Shown: positions 19,463 to 28,975, counted from the stretch's first letter. The stretch is DNA of 64,000 nt from Chryseobacterium lathyri (GCF_030812195.1 NZ_JAUSSF010000001.1:1922001-1986000); one strand, 5' to 3'. The notes: generated by a model not told the origin, from the sequence alone. Translations and numbers: made by a program.

Positions 19463-20398
19463 ATGCTTTTAGAAATAAACAATTTATATTTTTCCCACAC
19501 CAAAGATAACCCCTTGTTTCAGAACCTTAATCTGGGTTTTGAGGAAGGCAGAATCATTGCACTGGCTGGAGAAAGTGGCTGTGGAAAATCTACATTGCTT
19601 AACTTGATTTACGGACTGCTTGACTGGGAAAGCGGCGAGATTATTTTTAATGGAAACCGACTTTTGGGACCTAAAGGAAATCTTGTTCCCGGGGAAGCTG
19701 AAATGAAACTGGTAGCTCAGAATTTCGATCTGATGCCTTACGCTACTGTTGCAGAAAACGTAGGGAAATTTATTTCCAATATCAATTTAGCTCAAAAAAA
19801 AGAAACGGTTATGGAACTTCTGGAAGTGGTAGGACTTCAGGAATTCGCCCATGTACTTCCTAAATATTTAAGCGGAGGTCAGCAGCAGAGGGTTGCTATT
19901 GCCAGAGCACTTTCAGTATTGCCGAAACTGCTTATTTTAGACGAGCCTTTCAGTAATCTGGATTTTCCCAGAAAAATAGAACTTCGTGAAAGACTGTTCA
20001 GGTATGTGAAACAGCATCGGATCTCTTTAATTATTTCTACCCACGAACTTCAGGATATTATGCCCTGGCTTGACCAAATTGTCATTCTGAAGGATGGAAG
20101 ACTGATCCAGAACGATACCCCGGAAGAAACCTACAAATATCCTTATAATTCTTATGTCGCCAAACTTTTTGGTGAAGTGAATATATTCAGTGAAGAAGAA
20201 AAAGCAGAGTTCCAGCTTCCTAAATTTTCATATTATCCCAAGGAGATAAAAATTTCTGAAAACGGAATTGAAGCCGAACTCCTGGAAAGCAGATTTGCAG
20301 GAAACCATTACTGGAATAAGATCAGGATTCAAAATAAAGAGCTTATTGTCTATACAGACGAGAAAGTAGAAAAAAGTATCAAAATTTCTTTTGTCTAA
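19463..20398 (+). CDS. Orphan ABC transporter ATP-binding protein
   Basis: Cytoplasmic ABC ATPase with Walker A GESGCGKST, Q-loop AQNFDLM, signature LSGGQQQRVAIARAL, Walker B LLILDEP and the H-loop STHE. About 80 residues after the ATPase core form an extra domain, as in import ATPases of the PotA/FbpC kind. No permease or binding-protein gene is adjacent, so the partner must be elsewhere or the gene acts alone. TACATTTG at 19451-19458 lies 4 bp before the ATG, so the message may be leaderless. Confidence 0.88.
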   Translation: MLLEINNLYFSHTKDNPLFQNLNLGFEEGRIIALAGESGCGKSTLLNLIYGLLDWESGEIIFNGNRLLGPKGNLVPGEAEMKLVAQNFDLMPYATVAENVGKFISNINLAQKKETVMELLEVVGLQEFAHVLPKYLSGGQQQRVAIARALSVLPKLLILDEPFSNLDFPRKIELRERLFRYVKQHRISLIISTHELQDIMPWLDQIVILKDGRLIQNDTPEETYKYPYNSYVAKLFGEVNIFSEEEKAEFQLPKFSYYPKEIKISENGIEAELLESRFAGNHYWNKIRIQNKELIVYTDEKVEKSIKISFV

Positions 20399-20522
20399 AT
20401 CCGAAAAAAATTATCACACCAAACCTTCATAACTCATACATTTAGTTACAGTTATTGTTAATATGTGGATAAAAAAAATACAAATCTAAGAAGCTGTTTA
20501 AAACTTTTTCTTACATTTGTAT

Positions 20523-20643
20523 TTCCACAGCATAAGGAAATTTTTGGTTAATTCTCTTTCTGCCCTGAGACGGACATTAGCACCTCCCTGCAATTAAGTC
20601 TTTGAAAGATTACACTGTCCAATCTTTTCCTTTTTTATTTTTT
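20523..20643 (+). ncRNA. Candidate structured small RNA (6S-Flavo-like)
   Basis: Between two convergent genes there is a free-standing unit: a -7 box TACATTTG at 20512-20519, a predicted start near 20523, and a closing stem in which 20534-20547 (AAGGAAA, three unpaired, TTGG) pairs with 20619-20632 (CCAA, three unpaired, TTTCCTT), followed directly by a T-run. Inside, TTAATT (20548-20553) pairs with AATTAA (20592-20597), and a small hairpin TCTT-TGA-AAGA lies at 20599-20609 on the 3' side. A long closing helix and an internal bubble with a small 3' hairpin resemble 6S RNA, and Flavobacteria have their own 6S-Flavo family of about this size. The family match is from memory of its shape, not from a search. 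Confidence 0.5.
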
Positions 20644-20653
20644 GCGATAAACC

Positions 20654-21001
20654 TTACGCTTTCTTCACAAACTCTGATTTTAAGGCCATAGACCCGAAAC
20701 CATCAATTTTACAGTCGATATTATGATCGCTGTCCGGTCTCAGACGGATGTTTTTCACTTTTGTTCCGGCTTTTACCGGTTTTGGCGCCCCTTTTACAGG
20801 AAGATCTTTGATTACCACCACAGAATCTCCATCCTGGAGCTCATTTCCGTTTGAATCCAATATTTTTCCTTCGCCAGAACTTTCAGAAGTCGTGTCTTCA
20901 GGATTCCATTCGTAAAAACATTGCGAACAGGTCATCATATTATTTTCACTTGGATAAGTAAATTCAGAGCCACATTTTGGACAAAGTATAGTATCACTCA
21001 T
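20654..21001 (-). CDS. YjdM/PhnA-family zinc-ribbon protein
   Basis: 115 residues from the ATG at 21001; the upstream start at 21019 adds six residues unlike the family. Two CxxC knuckles near the N-terminus ([19 protein letters not shown]) form a zinc ribbon, followed by a KOW-like beta domain ending [14 protein letters not shown], the typical PhnA/YjdM C-terminus. The family was once linked to phosphonate use, but the name is historical and the role is unknown. TACCTTTG on the minus strand 15 bp before the ATG is a good -7 box. Confidence 0.9.
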   Translation of the reverse strand: MSDTILCPKCGSEFTYPSENNMMTCSQCFYEWNPEDTTSESSGEGKILDSNGNELQDGDSVVVIKDLPVKGAPKPVKAGTKVKNIRLRPDSDHNIDCKIDGFGSMALKSEFVKKA

Positions 21002-21270
21002 ATCTTTTATTTTTTGCAAAGGTAGGATTTTTGTTTCAGATTTCAGATTCAGACGCGAGACAGAAGACAGGGATTAGGGGGAGATGGGAAGATCCCAATG
21101 GTAAATTTGCTTGCACGTGAGTGGTGAATGATTCAGATCCAAAATCTCGTACTTCGAAACTGAAGCTTTGAAACATTAAAACCCTTAGACTCTCCCACTC
21201 CTAAAACTTGAATTCTACAACTCTCAACTATAATTCGTACTTTTGCAGATTCAAACAGCGAAGCAATTTT

Positions 21271-22476
21271 ATGGAACTTATTCACAGAAACCTAGCGATC
21301 GGAATTCACGATGCTTTACAGGAAACATTTTTCGAGAAAAATAAATATGCCGATAAGGTGATCGAAAGACTTTTAAAAGCCCACAGAAAATGGGGAAGCC
21401 AAGACAGAGCTGTTGTTTCTGAGATCTTCTATAATATTATCCGCTGGAAAAAACGTCTTGAATATTATATGGGAGAAGGTGTAAAACCGACCAATATATA
21501 TAAACTGATGATTGCGTACCTGCTTTGGAGCAAGACCAATTACAAAAAGTTTGAAGAATTCGACGGAATTAAAATCGCGGATATCCTTACTAAGCTTAAA
21601 AAGAACACTGTTCCTACGAAAGCTATCGAACATTCTATTCCTGAATGGCTGGCTGAAACTTTGGAAAAAGAATTAGGTCCCGGTTGGGAAAAGGAAATGC
21701 AGGCTTTAAACGAGCAGGCTCCAACCGTATTAAGAGCAAACAGCCTTAAAACCACTCCAAAAGAACTTATTTCTGATCTTTCAGATGAGGGTGTAGTGGC
21801 TTACACGGTAAAAAATTACCCGGATGCTGTTCAGCTTGAAGAAAAAAAGAATGTTTTTCTTACAACAGCCTTTAAAGAAGGCTTATTTGAGGTTCAGGAC
21901 GCATCTTCACAGAAGATCGGGTACTTCCTTGATGTGAAAGAAGGACAGAGGGTTGTGGATGCTTGTGCAGGTGCAGGCGGAAAAACACTTCACTTAGCTG
22001 CATTGATGGGAAATAAAGGTCAGATCGTAGCTTTGGATATCTTCGAATGGAAGCTGGCTGAACTGAAACGCCGTGCAAAAAGAGCGGGAGCACACAATAT
22101 CGAAACCCGTATGATCTCTGACAACAAAGTGATTAAGCGTCTTCATGATAAAGTGGACCGACTTCTGATCGACGCTCCGTGCTCCGGACTTGGTGTTTTA
22201 AAAAGAAACCCGGACAGTAAATGGAAAATTGACCAGGATTTTATCGACAGAATCAAAAAGGAACAGCAACAGATTCTTCAGGATTATTCCAAGATGCTTA
22301 AAGTAGGCGGAAAAATGGTGTATGCTACATGTTCTATCCTGCCTTCTGAAAACAATTTACAGGTAGAAGAATTCTTGAAAACCAATTCAGGCTATAAGCT
22401 GATTAAAGATGATAAAGTAATGCCTAGCCATGGTTACGACGGATTCTATATGGCACTGATCGAAAGAGTTTCTTAA
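21271..22476 (+). CDS. RsmB-type 5-methylcytosine rRNA methyltransferase
   Basis: SAM-dependent RNA m5C methyltransferase of the RsmB/NSUN family. It has an N-terminal NusB-like helical domain (residues about 1-120), the SAM site VVDACAGAGGKTLHLA, motif IV DAPCSGLGVLKRNPDSKW and the nucleophile motif YATCSILPSENNLQVEEFL. The ATG at 21271 (ELIHRNLAIGIHDAL) is preferred; the frame extends 21 residues further upstream without a sensible start. TACTTTTG at 21238-21245 is a likely -7 box. It probably acts on 16S rRNA; the exact site cannot be read. Confidence 0.88.
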   Translation: MELIHRNLAIGIHDALQETFFEKNKYADKVIERLLKAHRKWGSQDRAVVSEIFYNIIRWKKRLEYYMGEGVKPTNIYKLMIAYLLWSKTNYKKFEEFDGIKIADILTKLKKNTVPTKAIEHSIPEWLAETLEKELGPGWEKEMQALNEQAPTVLRANSLKTTPKELISDLSDEGVVAYTVKNYPDAVQLEEKKNVFLTTAFKEGLFEVQDASSQKIGYFLDVKEGQRVVDACAGAGGKTLHLAALMGNKGQIVALDIFEWKLAELKRRAKRAGAHNIETRMISDNKVIKRLHDKVDRLLIDAPCSGLGVLKRNPDSKWKIDQDFIDRIKKEQQQILQDYSKMLKVGGKMVYATCSILPSENNLQVEEFLKTNSGYKLIKDDKVMPSHGYDGFYMALIERVS

Positions 22477-22501
22477 TTTATCTGACTCATCTACAATATA
22501 C

Positions 22502-22530
22502 AGCTGCTCTATCCGGAGCAGCTTTTTTAT
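22502..22530 (+). terminator. Terminator after the RNA methyltransferase
   Basis: Stem AGCTGCTC / GAGCAGCT with a 6-nt loop, then a run of Ts. Confidence 0.9.
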
Positions 22531-22676
22531 TAAAAAAATCAGCCAATGGATATATTTTTTTCTCCATATTAAAAAACGGTTTGTAACATCTGCATTTTAA
22601 TCCCTACTTATAATATCGTAAACTGTTGCAAATCCAGCCGGAAATTTGAAAATTAACTTTACGGAAAACCAGATTT

Positions 22677-24347
22677 ATGAATAAAAGAATTCTATTCAGC
22701 TTCTTTGTTTTATTTCTATGTTGCTGCCTTTCGTATGCACAGACTTATGAAATTGAATATACCAGTTCTTATAACGGGAAAGTTCTTACGGAACAGTCCC
22801 CTACTCTTGTCTGGGCGGACGGAAAAGATAATTTTATTCTGAATAATAAGATCGGAGAACAGAAAAGTGATTACCCATTTGAGATCACCAAAGTCGAAAA
22901 ACCTTCCAATACAGTCGTTTCTTATGCTTTCCTGAAACCGGGAGAAATTATTTCTTCTTCAGATACCGAATCTATAGGAAAACAGACATTTGAATTAATC
23001 AATGAAACGAAAAATATTCTGGGCTATACCTGTAAAAAAGCAGTGACGAAGATCAATTCCAATACAATCGAGGTTTGGTATACCCATGATTTAAAAATTC
23101 ATGGCGGGCCATCTGTTATAGGACAGAACCTGGGATTGGTGCTGGAAATCGAAAGAAATAAAAATTCGCTGATTACTGCGCGTTCCATTAAAAAAGTAAA
23201 AAAAACGGATATTGATCGTACTTTAAAAGGTTCAATACTCCCTACCGATCTGCTGGGTTACAAAGATCTTCTCTGGAAAAGCCGTTTTACCACACTGAAA
23301 GTTTTTGAAAATGAAACCATCAATTTTTCAGATGAATCTAAATCAGATGAGCGGGTAAAGAGATTTGCTAACGGAACCATCATTCTCAAAAAAATAAAAT
23401 TCCCTTCCATTAAAGAAGGCGAAAATATTTTTGTCGAAGTGAAGCAGCAATCCAACGGAGATGCTTACGACAGAACAGGAACTGTTTTTTTTGTTCCGCA
23501 GGATAAAGAAACCTCATTTTTTGACGGACTTGAAAAAGGAGCTAAAACACTTCCTGTTTATGATAACGGAAACGGAAAGCAGTATTATGGAGTAGCAACT
23601 ACCAAAAATTACAGTCCTGCAATAGAGATGATGCGATTTTTTACTGCTTTTGGAATTCAGAAATTCAATCATATCCAACTGAAAGGAAAAGACTGGCAGA
23701 CCGTAAGTCCGTTCCGACAGGATATCACAGAATTGAAGCCTTCTCTTTCTGAAAAGGAACTCTGGGTGGGTACTTTTATCGGTAATTATGATAAAGGCGG
23801 TCATAAAATAAATCTTGAGATCACTATTCATAGAAGTGACCAGAATATTTATAAAAATAATGCGGCGATTCCTCTTTTTAACACTTTAAATATCATGGAG
23901 ATGGCAGGTCAGGATTATTCAACGATGTTTGATAAGGATAAAGGACTCTTTGTAGAATTTATATTAGAAAAAGATTTAAAGAATGCTCAGCTGAGATACA
24001 TCACTACCGGACACGGAGGCTGGGAAAACGGAGATGAATTTATTCCCAAACCAAATTCTATATTTCTGGATGGGAAAATGACGTTTTCTTTTGTACCCTG
24101 GAGATCAGACTGCGGTTCTTACCGGCTTTATAACCCGGCATCAGGGAATTTTCCGGACGGACTTTCTTCATCAGACCTCAGCAGATCCAACTGGTGCCCG
24201 GGAACAGTTACCAATCCGAACTTCATTCCTCTTGGAGATTTGAATGCAGGAAAGCACACAATACAAATAAAGATCCCCCAGGGAGCAACGGAAGGTACGA
24301 GCTTCAGTTCGTGGAATGTTTCGGGAATTTTACTTGGATCCCAATAA
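22677..24347 (+). CDS. Secreted PNGase F-like glycoamidase with an N-terminal GLPGLI-type domain
   Basis: 556 residues with a signal peptide ending SYAQ. The first part (to about residue 175) reads as a GLPGLI-family domain (ILGYTCKKAVTKI, IEVWYT, GLVLEI). The rest matches both domains of peptide-N-glycosidase F, which removes N-linked glycans from glycoproteins. AYDRTGTVFFV fits the region of catalytic Asp60; GHGGWENGDEF fits the region of Glu206; RSDCGSYRLY, NWCPG and SFSSWNVSGILLG match the C-terminal domain. The third PNGase F acidic residue (Glu118) does not have an obvious counterpart (WVGTFIGNYDKGGH). The two-part design recalls PNGase F-II, which has an extra N-terminal domain. Exported; likely used to harvest host glycans. 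Confidence 0.85.
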   Translation: MNKRILFSFFVLFLCCCLSYAQTYEIEYTSSYNGKVLTEQSPTLVWADGKDNFILNNKIGEQKSDYPFEITKVEKPSNTVVSYAFLKPGEIISSSDTESIGKQTFELINETKNILGYTCKKAVTKINSNTIEVWYTHDLKIHGGPSVIGQNLGLVLEIERNKNSLITARSIKKVKKTDIDRTLKGSILPTDLLGYKDLLWKSRFTTLKVFENETINFSDESKSDERVKRFANGTIILKKIKFPSIKEGENIFVEVKQQSNGDAYDRTGTVFFVPQDKETSFFDGLEKGAKTLPVYDNGNGKQYYGVATTKNYSPAIEMMRFFTAFGIQKFNHIQLKGKDWQTVSPFRQDITELKPSLSEKELWVGTFIGNYDKGGHKINLEITIHRSDQNIYKNNAAIPLFNTLNIMEMAGQDYSTMFDKDKGLFVEFILEKDLKNAQLRYITTGHGGWENGDEFIPKPNSIFLDGKMTFSFVPWRSDCGSYRLYNPASGNFPDGLSSSDLSRSNWCPGTVTNPNFIPLGDLNAGKHTIQIKIPQGATEGTSFSSWNVSGILLGSQ

Positions 24348-24672
24348 AACAAAACCTTCTTGCAAAGAGAATTGCAAGAAGGTAAAAACACAAATGATGA
24401 AAAAAAATTATTTCGAGCCACAAAGTAAGGGCTAAAATTCATATAATAAATTACCATATATTAATAATTATTTCATTTTAATTTTGTATAGAAGGTAATA
24501 ATAACTCTATTTTCTCTAACGAAAAAAATCAATTAAATCTGTGATAATTAGCCTGAATTATTAATATTTTTCGCCAAAATAAATTATTAAGTTAAAAATA
24601 TTAACTTTTAATTATTTTTTATTGTTATTTTTAAACATCAAAGCTAATTTTGCTTCAAATAAGTAAAACAAT
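24348..24672. other. AT-rich spacer with a long hairpin and the asnB promoter
   Basis: A perfect 11-bp inverted repeat (ACCTTCTTGCA / TGCAAGAAGGT) lies at 24353-24383. Its T-run is on the left, so as a terminator it would act on minus-strand transcription, although no minus gene is nearby. The rest is very AT-rich. Near the end, ATTG at 24621-24624, a 20-bp gap and TAATTTTG at 24645-24652 make a plausible asnB promoter. Confidence 0.5.
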
Positions 24673-26343
24673 ATGTGTGGAATTGTATGTTTGTTTGATG
24701 CCAAACAAAAGACCGAAATATTAAGACCTCAGGTTTTAGAAATGTCAAAAAAAATCCGTCACCGCGGCCCTGACTGGAGCGGTGTATTTCAGGATGACAA
24801 AGTCGTATTTTCTCATGAAAGGCTTGCTATTGTAGATCCTACTTCAGGAAAGCAGCCTTTATTCACCAAGGACGAAAAAGTAGTTTTGGCAGTGAACGGA
24901 GAGATCTATAACCATAGAGAATTAAAAGAAGAGTTTCCGGATTTCGAATTTCAGACCCAGTCGGATTGTGAAGTGATCCTCGCCCTCTACAGAAAATATG
25001 GAAAAGACTTCATTGAAAAGCTCAACGGAATTTTTGCATTTGCCCTTTATGATATAGAAAAAGGAATTTATATGATCGCCCGTGATCATATGGGGATCTG
25101 CCCTCTTTACCAGGGATGGGATAAAAACGGAAACTATTACGTCGCTTCCGAATTAAAAGCGCTGGAAGGCATATGCAAAACCATAGAAACTTTTCTTCCG
25201 GGACATTTTGTGTACAGCCCTGATGGAGCAGAGCTTCAGCAATGGTACAAAAGAGACTGGGAAAACTTCGACAGCGTAAAAGACAACGAAACTGATATTT
25301 CAAAAATAAGAAAAGGCCTTGAAGATGCCGTTCACAGACAGCTGATGAGCGATGTTCCTTACGGGGTTCTCCTTTCCGGAGGCCTGGATTCGTCCGTTAT
25401 TTCAGCGGTGACTGCAAAATTTGCAAGACAGCGGGTTGAAAGCGGTGATACCCAGGAAGCATGGTATCCAAGGCTTCACAGTTTTGCTGTAGGGTTGGTA
25501 GGATCTCCTGATTTAATTGCGGCAAGAAAAGCTGCGGACCATATCGGTTCTGTACATCATGAAGTTAATTTCACCGTTCAGGAAGGATTGGATGCCGTAC
25601 GTGATGTAATCTATCATCTGGAAACTTATGATGTGACCACTATCAGAGCTTCCACACCGATGTATCTTCTGGCAAGAGTAATTAAATCCATGGGGATCAA
25701 AATGGTGCTTTCCGGAGAAGGTTCGGATGAGCTGTTCGGGGGATACCTGTATTTTCATAAGGCTCCAAACGCCAAAGAATTTCATGATGAAACGGTAAGA
25801 AAACTGGGCAAGCTGCATTTGTATGATTGTTTAAGAGCCAATAAAGCTCTAATGAGCTGGGGAATTGAGGGCAGGGTTCCTTTCCTTGATAAAGAATTTA
25901 TGGACATTGCCATGACCGTCAATCCAAAAGACAAAATGATCAACGTAGCAGAAGGGAAAATTGAGAAATGGATATTACGAAAAGCTTTTGAAGATGTTCT
26001 TCCGGAATCTATTGTCTGGAGACAGAAAGAACAGTTTTCGGACGGTGTGGGCTATTCATGGATCGATACATTAAAAGAGGTTGCTGAAAAAGAGGTCACT
26101 GATGAAATGATGACCAATGCAAGATTCAGGTTTCCATTAAACACACCTCAAAACAAAGAAGAATACCGCTACAGAACAATTTTCGAAGAGCATTTTCCAA
26201 GTGAGACAGCAGCAGCAACGGTTCCATCGGTTCCTTCAGTAGCCTGTTCCACCCCTATCGCTTTAGAATGGGATGAAGCTTTCAAAAAAATGAACGATCC
26301 AAGCGGAAGAGCGGTAAAAGTACATGAGACCAGCTATAAGTAA
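24673..26343 (+). CDS. asnB: Asparagine synthase (glutamine-hydrolysing)
   Basis: Makes asparagine from aspartate, ATP and glutamine. The start MCGIV leaves Cys2 as the N-terminal nucleophile of the class II glutaminase domain (RHRGPDWSG, AVNGEIYNHRELK). The synthetase domain has the PP-loop LLSGGLDSSVISA and the SGEGSDELFGGYLYFH motif. 556 residues is the size of E. coli AsnB. A hairpin terminator follows at 26493-26520 and the gene appears monocistronic. Confidence 0.96.
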   Translation: MCGIVCLFDAKQKTEILRPQVLEMSKKIRHRGPDWSGVFQDDKVVFSHERLAIVDPTSGKQPLFTKDEKVVLAVNGEIYNHRELKEEFPDFEFQTQSDCEVILALYRKYGKDFIEKLNGIFAFALYDIEKGIYMIARDHMGICPLYQGWDKNGNYYVASELKALEGICKTIETFLPGHFVYSPDGAELQQWYKRDWENFDSVKDNETDISKIRKGLEDAVHRQLMSDVPYGVLLSGGLDSSVISAVTAKFARQRVESGDTQEAWYPRLHSFAVGLVGSPDLIAARKAADHIGSVHHEVNFTVQEGLDAVRDVIYHLETYDVTTIRASTPMYLLARVIKSMGIKMVLSGEGSDELFGGYLYFHKAPNAKEFHDETVRKLGKLHLYDCLRANKALMSWGIEGRVPFLDKEFMDIAMTVNPKDKMINVAEGKIEKWILRKAFEDVLPESIVWRQKEQFSDGVGYSWIDTLKEVAEKEVTDEMMTNARFRFPLNTPQNKEEYRYRTIFEEHFPSETAAATVPSVPSVACSTPIALEWDEAFKKMNDPSGRAVKVHETSYK

Positions 26344-26492
26344 AGAGTTTCGAGCATTTCAATTTGGAGATATGGAACCTTAGTATAAATACCATGTCTG
26401 AAATCTCATAGCTGAAGTCTTGATTTCACTTGATATCTTTTTTCAGTTTAAAATTTGGTATCTGAAATCTCATATGTAACTGAAATTTTATC

Positions 26493-26520
26493 AATCCTGT
26501 AGAAATACAGGATTTTCTTT
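26493..26520 (+). terminator. Terminator after asnB
   Basis: Stem AATCCTGT / ACAGGATT with a 6-nt loop, then TTCTTTT. The spacer before it holds two copies of TCTGAAATCTCATA (26397-26410 region and 26461-26474). Confidence 0.75.
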
Positions 26521-26619
26521 TGAATAACGTTAATAATATCAATATAATTTAACTGACAATCAAAAATAATATCTAAGAAATAATTATATTTGGACAACGA
26601 AAATATCAATTATAAAAAA

Positions 26620-27432
26620 ATGAGAAGAAATCTTACTGTTTTATTTGCCTTACTATCCATCAGTTTTGCTTTTGGACAGGGAAAATACGGCAAATACTTA
26701 AATTCAAAGAAGCTTGCTTTGACTTATAAAAGTGTGAAAGATGCAGATAAGGATGACTATTATCAGCAGTTTTACTGGCTGGTAAAAGCAGAACAGCTTA
26801 AAACGTATCCTCACCTTAAAGATGTAAAACCTGTCGTTTTGTATGAGTTTGTAAAAAAAGTAAATCCTCAGAATCCTACCAAAAAACTGGATGACAGAGG
26901 GAAAGAACTCAGAGCCACTGCAGAATTATCTTTAAATCAATATTTTAAGAACAAAAAGTTCGAAAACAACTCAGTTTTAATGTACAACCTTGAAACTTAT
27001 GTTGACCCGTCTAAAGGACAGTTCTATACTAAGGTAGATCCTGAAAAAATCAAAGAACTGGTTCCAAAAGAACTTTTTGCCTTCAACTCTTTAAACAGAA
27101 ACTTAGGCGAAGAAAAAACATATTACCTGTGGATTGACAAGAAAAAAGACGATTTCAATATTGTAGATATCATTCCTGACGAAAAAGAAAATAAAGCTTT
27201 CTACGCAAGATTAAAACAATATCTTCCGAGCTATAAATTTTCCAAATACGTTCCATCGGTGAAGAAAGGAAATAAATCAGACAAGACAGATGTGGACTAT
27301 TACTACATTATGCCGTTTGAACAAAACACCGATAACATTGAATACAAAACAAAAGATTTCAAAACTTATATCTTAAGCCAGTACAGAAAAGCCGGCGATG
27401 AATGGAAAGGAGTAGAAAAGCCTAGAAAATAA
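26620..27432 (+). CDS. Exported protein of unknown function
   Basis: 270 residues from the ATG at 26620, which directly precedes a signal peptide (MRRNLTVLFALLSISFAFGQ). The frame opens at a TTG 30 bp earlier, but that start would bury the signal peptide. The mature part is rich in Lys and Tyr with no motif I recognise; it has alternating helix and strand segments and no further membrane helix. Monocistronic, with a terminator right after it. Confidence 0.75.
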   Translation: MRRNLTVLFALLSISFAFGQGKYGKYLNSKKLALTYKSVKDADKDDYYQQFYWLVKAEQLKTYPHLKDVKPVVLYEFVKKVNPQNPTKKLDDRGKELRATAELSLNQYFKNKKFENNSVLMYNLETYVDPSKGQFYTKVDPEKIKELVPKELFAFNSLNRNLGEEKTYYLWIDKKKDDFNIVDIIPDEKENKAFYARLKQYLPSYKFSKYVPSVKKGNKSDKTDVDYYYIMPFEQNTDNIEYKTKDFKTYILSQYRKAGDEWKGVEKPRK

Positions 27433-27435
27433 ATT

Positions 27436-27470
27436 AAAAAGTCCTGTGAAAATTCACAGGACTTTTTTAA
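27436..27470 (+). terminator. Terminator after the exported protein
   Basis: Perfect 15-bp stem AAAAAGTCCTGTGAA / TTCACAGGACTTTTT with a 2-nt loop. Confidence 0.92.
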
Positions 27471-27571
27471 TTTTATATGAAATTCTTTATCTAAAGATCA
27501 AACTGTTTAAAAACAGAAACTGATTCAATAAAAACAAATCTGGAACTCATCAGATTTCCAGTCTACATCCA

Positions 27572-28975
27572 ATGACAGAAACAAACCCGCAGCAGATCTC
27601 TGTAAAAAAAATACTCCCACTCATTCTGGCCACTGCCATCTTCATGCAGATGCTGGATTCCACGATCCTGAACACTTCCCTACCCTCCATAGCCAAAGAC
27701 CTCCATGAATCTCCGCTCAATATGCAGAATGCTATTATCAGCTACGTTTTGACCCTGGCGGTTTTTATGCCTGCTAGCGGTTTCCTGGCAGACAGGTTCG
27801 GAACCAAAAAAGTATTTATATTTTCCTTAGTCCTTTTCAGCTTAGGTTCACTGTTCTGTTCCCTATCGCAAAATCTTACCCATCTGGTTATTTCAAGAAT
27901 AATCCAGGGAGTCGGAGGCAGTTTGATGACACCGGTAGGAAAGCTGGCGCTGATCAAGACTTTCGATAAAAACGAATTGCTTAAAGCAATGAACTTCGCA
28001 ATCATTCCTGCACTGATAGGACCTGTGCTTGGTCCGCTGGTGGGAGGTTATATGGTAGATTACCTTTCATGGCACTGGATTTTCCTGATCAATATTCCCA
28101 TCGGGGTATTAGGAATTATTTTAGGTTTAAAATATATGCCGAATTACAAATCCACAGATGTAGACTTTGATCTAAAAGGTTTTTTAATTTTTGCAGCTGC
28201 ATCGTTGCTGTTATCCATTTCACTGGAATTATTCGGGGATATGCAGAATATAAGTCCGGTGCTTTTTGTCTTTATTCTTGGCTTTTTATTCCTCTACTAT
28301 TACTACAGACATGCAAGAAGAGGCGGAAATCCTATTTTCCCTCTGGATCTGTTTCAGGTAAGAACCTTCCGTGTAGGAATTGTCGGAAACCTGGCTACCC
28401 GTTTAGGAATCAGCTCCGTTCCGCTTCTGCTCCCCCTGATGATACAGATTGCCTATAAACAGTCGGCAGTGACTTCCGGATGGATCATTGCTCCAATGGC
28501 CCTGACTGCCATATTCGGGAAGTCATCCGTTATTAAAATTTTAGATAGATATGGCTACCGGCAGACTTTAATGGTTAATACATTCATTATCGGAACCCTG
28601 ATATGCCTTCTTGCCATTCCCAACATCCATACTTCTTTATATTGGTTTGTTCCCATAATTGCCATATTAGGTTTTTTCAATTCCATACAATTTACTTCGA
28701 TGAACACGATTTCTATTGCAGACCTTAGGAATTTCCAGACCAGCAGCGGCAATTCATTGATATCAGTCAATCAGCAGCTGGCTATCGGATTCGGAATTGC
28801 TTTCGGATTGATTGTTTTAAAATTATTTGAGAATTCTAATCTTATTGAAGGCGAAATGCACAATGCTTTCCGCTACACCTTCCTTACCATAGGTATATTG
28901 ACCATCATATCAGGCTTTGTTTTCAGAAGGCTCCATATTTCAGATGGAAAGAATATGAAATCTAAGGAAGATTAA
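27572..28975 (+). CDS. MFS drug/H+ antiporter, DHA2 (EmrB/QacA) type
   Basis: Inner-membrane exporter of 467 residues with hydrophobic helices throughout. It carries the DHA2 motif D1-like LDSTILNTSLPSIAKDL in helix 1, the MFS motif A GFLADRFGTKKVF after helix 2, and motif C-like GPVLGPLVGGYM in helix 5. No TetR-type regulator or membrane-fusion partner is adjacent. Substrate cannot be inferred; the MdtD-like sequence suggests a broad or metabolite exporter. Confidence 0.88.
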   Translation: MTETNPQQISVKKILPLILATAIFMQMLDSTILNTSLPSIAKDLHESPLNMQNAIISYVLTLAVFMPASGFLADRFGTKKVFIFSLVLFSLGSLFCSLSQNLTHLVISRIIQGVGGSLMTPVGKLALIKTFDKNELLKAMNFAIIPALIGPVLGPLVGGYMVDYLSWHWIFLINIPIGVLGIILGLKYMPNYKSTDVDFDLKGFLIFAAASLLLSISLELFGDMQNISPVLFVFILGFLFLYYYYRHARRGGNPIFPLDLFQVRTFRVGIVGNLATRLGISSVPLLLPLMIQIAYKQSAVTSGWIIAPMALTAIFGKSSVIKILDRYGYRQTLMVNTFIIGTLICLLAIPNIHTSLYWFVPIIAILGFFNSIQFTSMNTISIADLRNFQTSSGNSLISVNQQLAIGFGIAFGLIVLKLFENSNLIEGEMHNAFRYTFLTIGILTIISGFVFRRLHISDGKNMKSKED

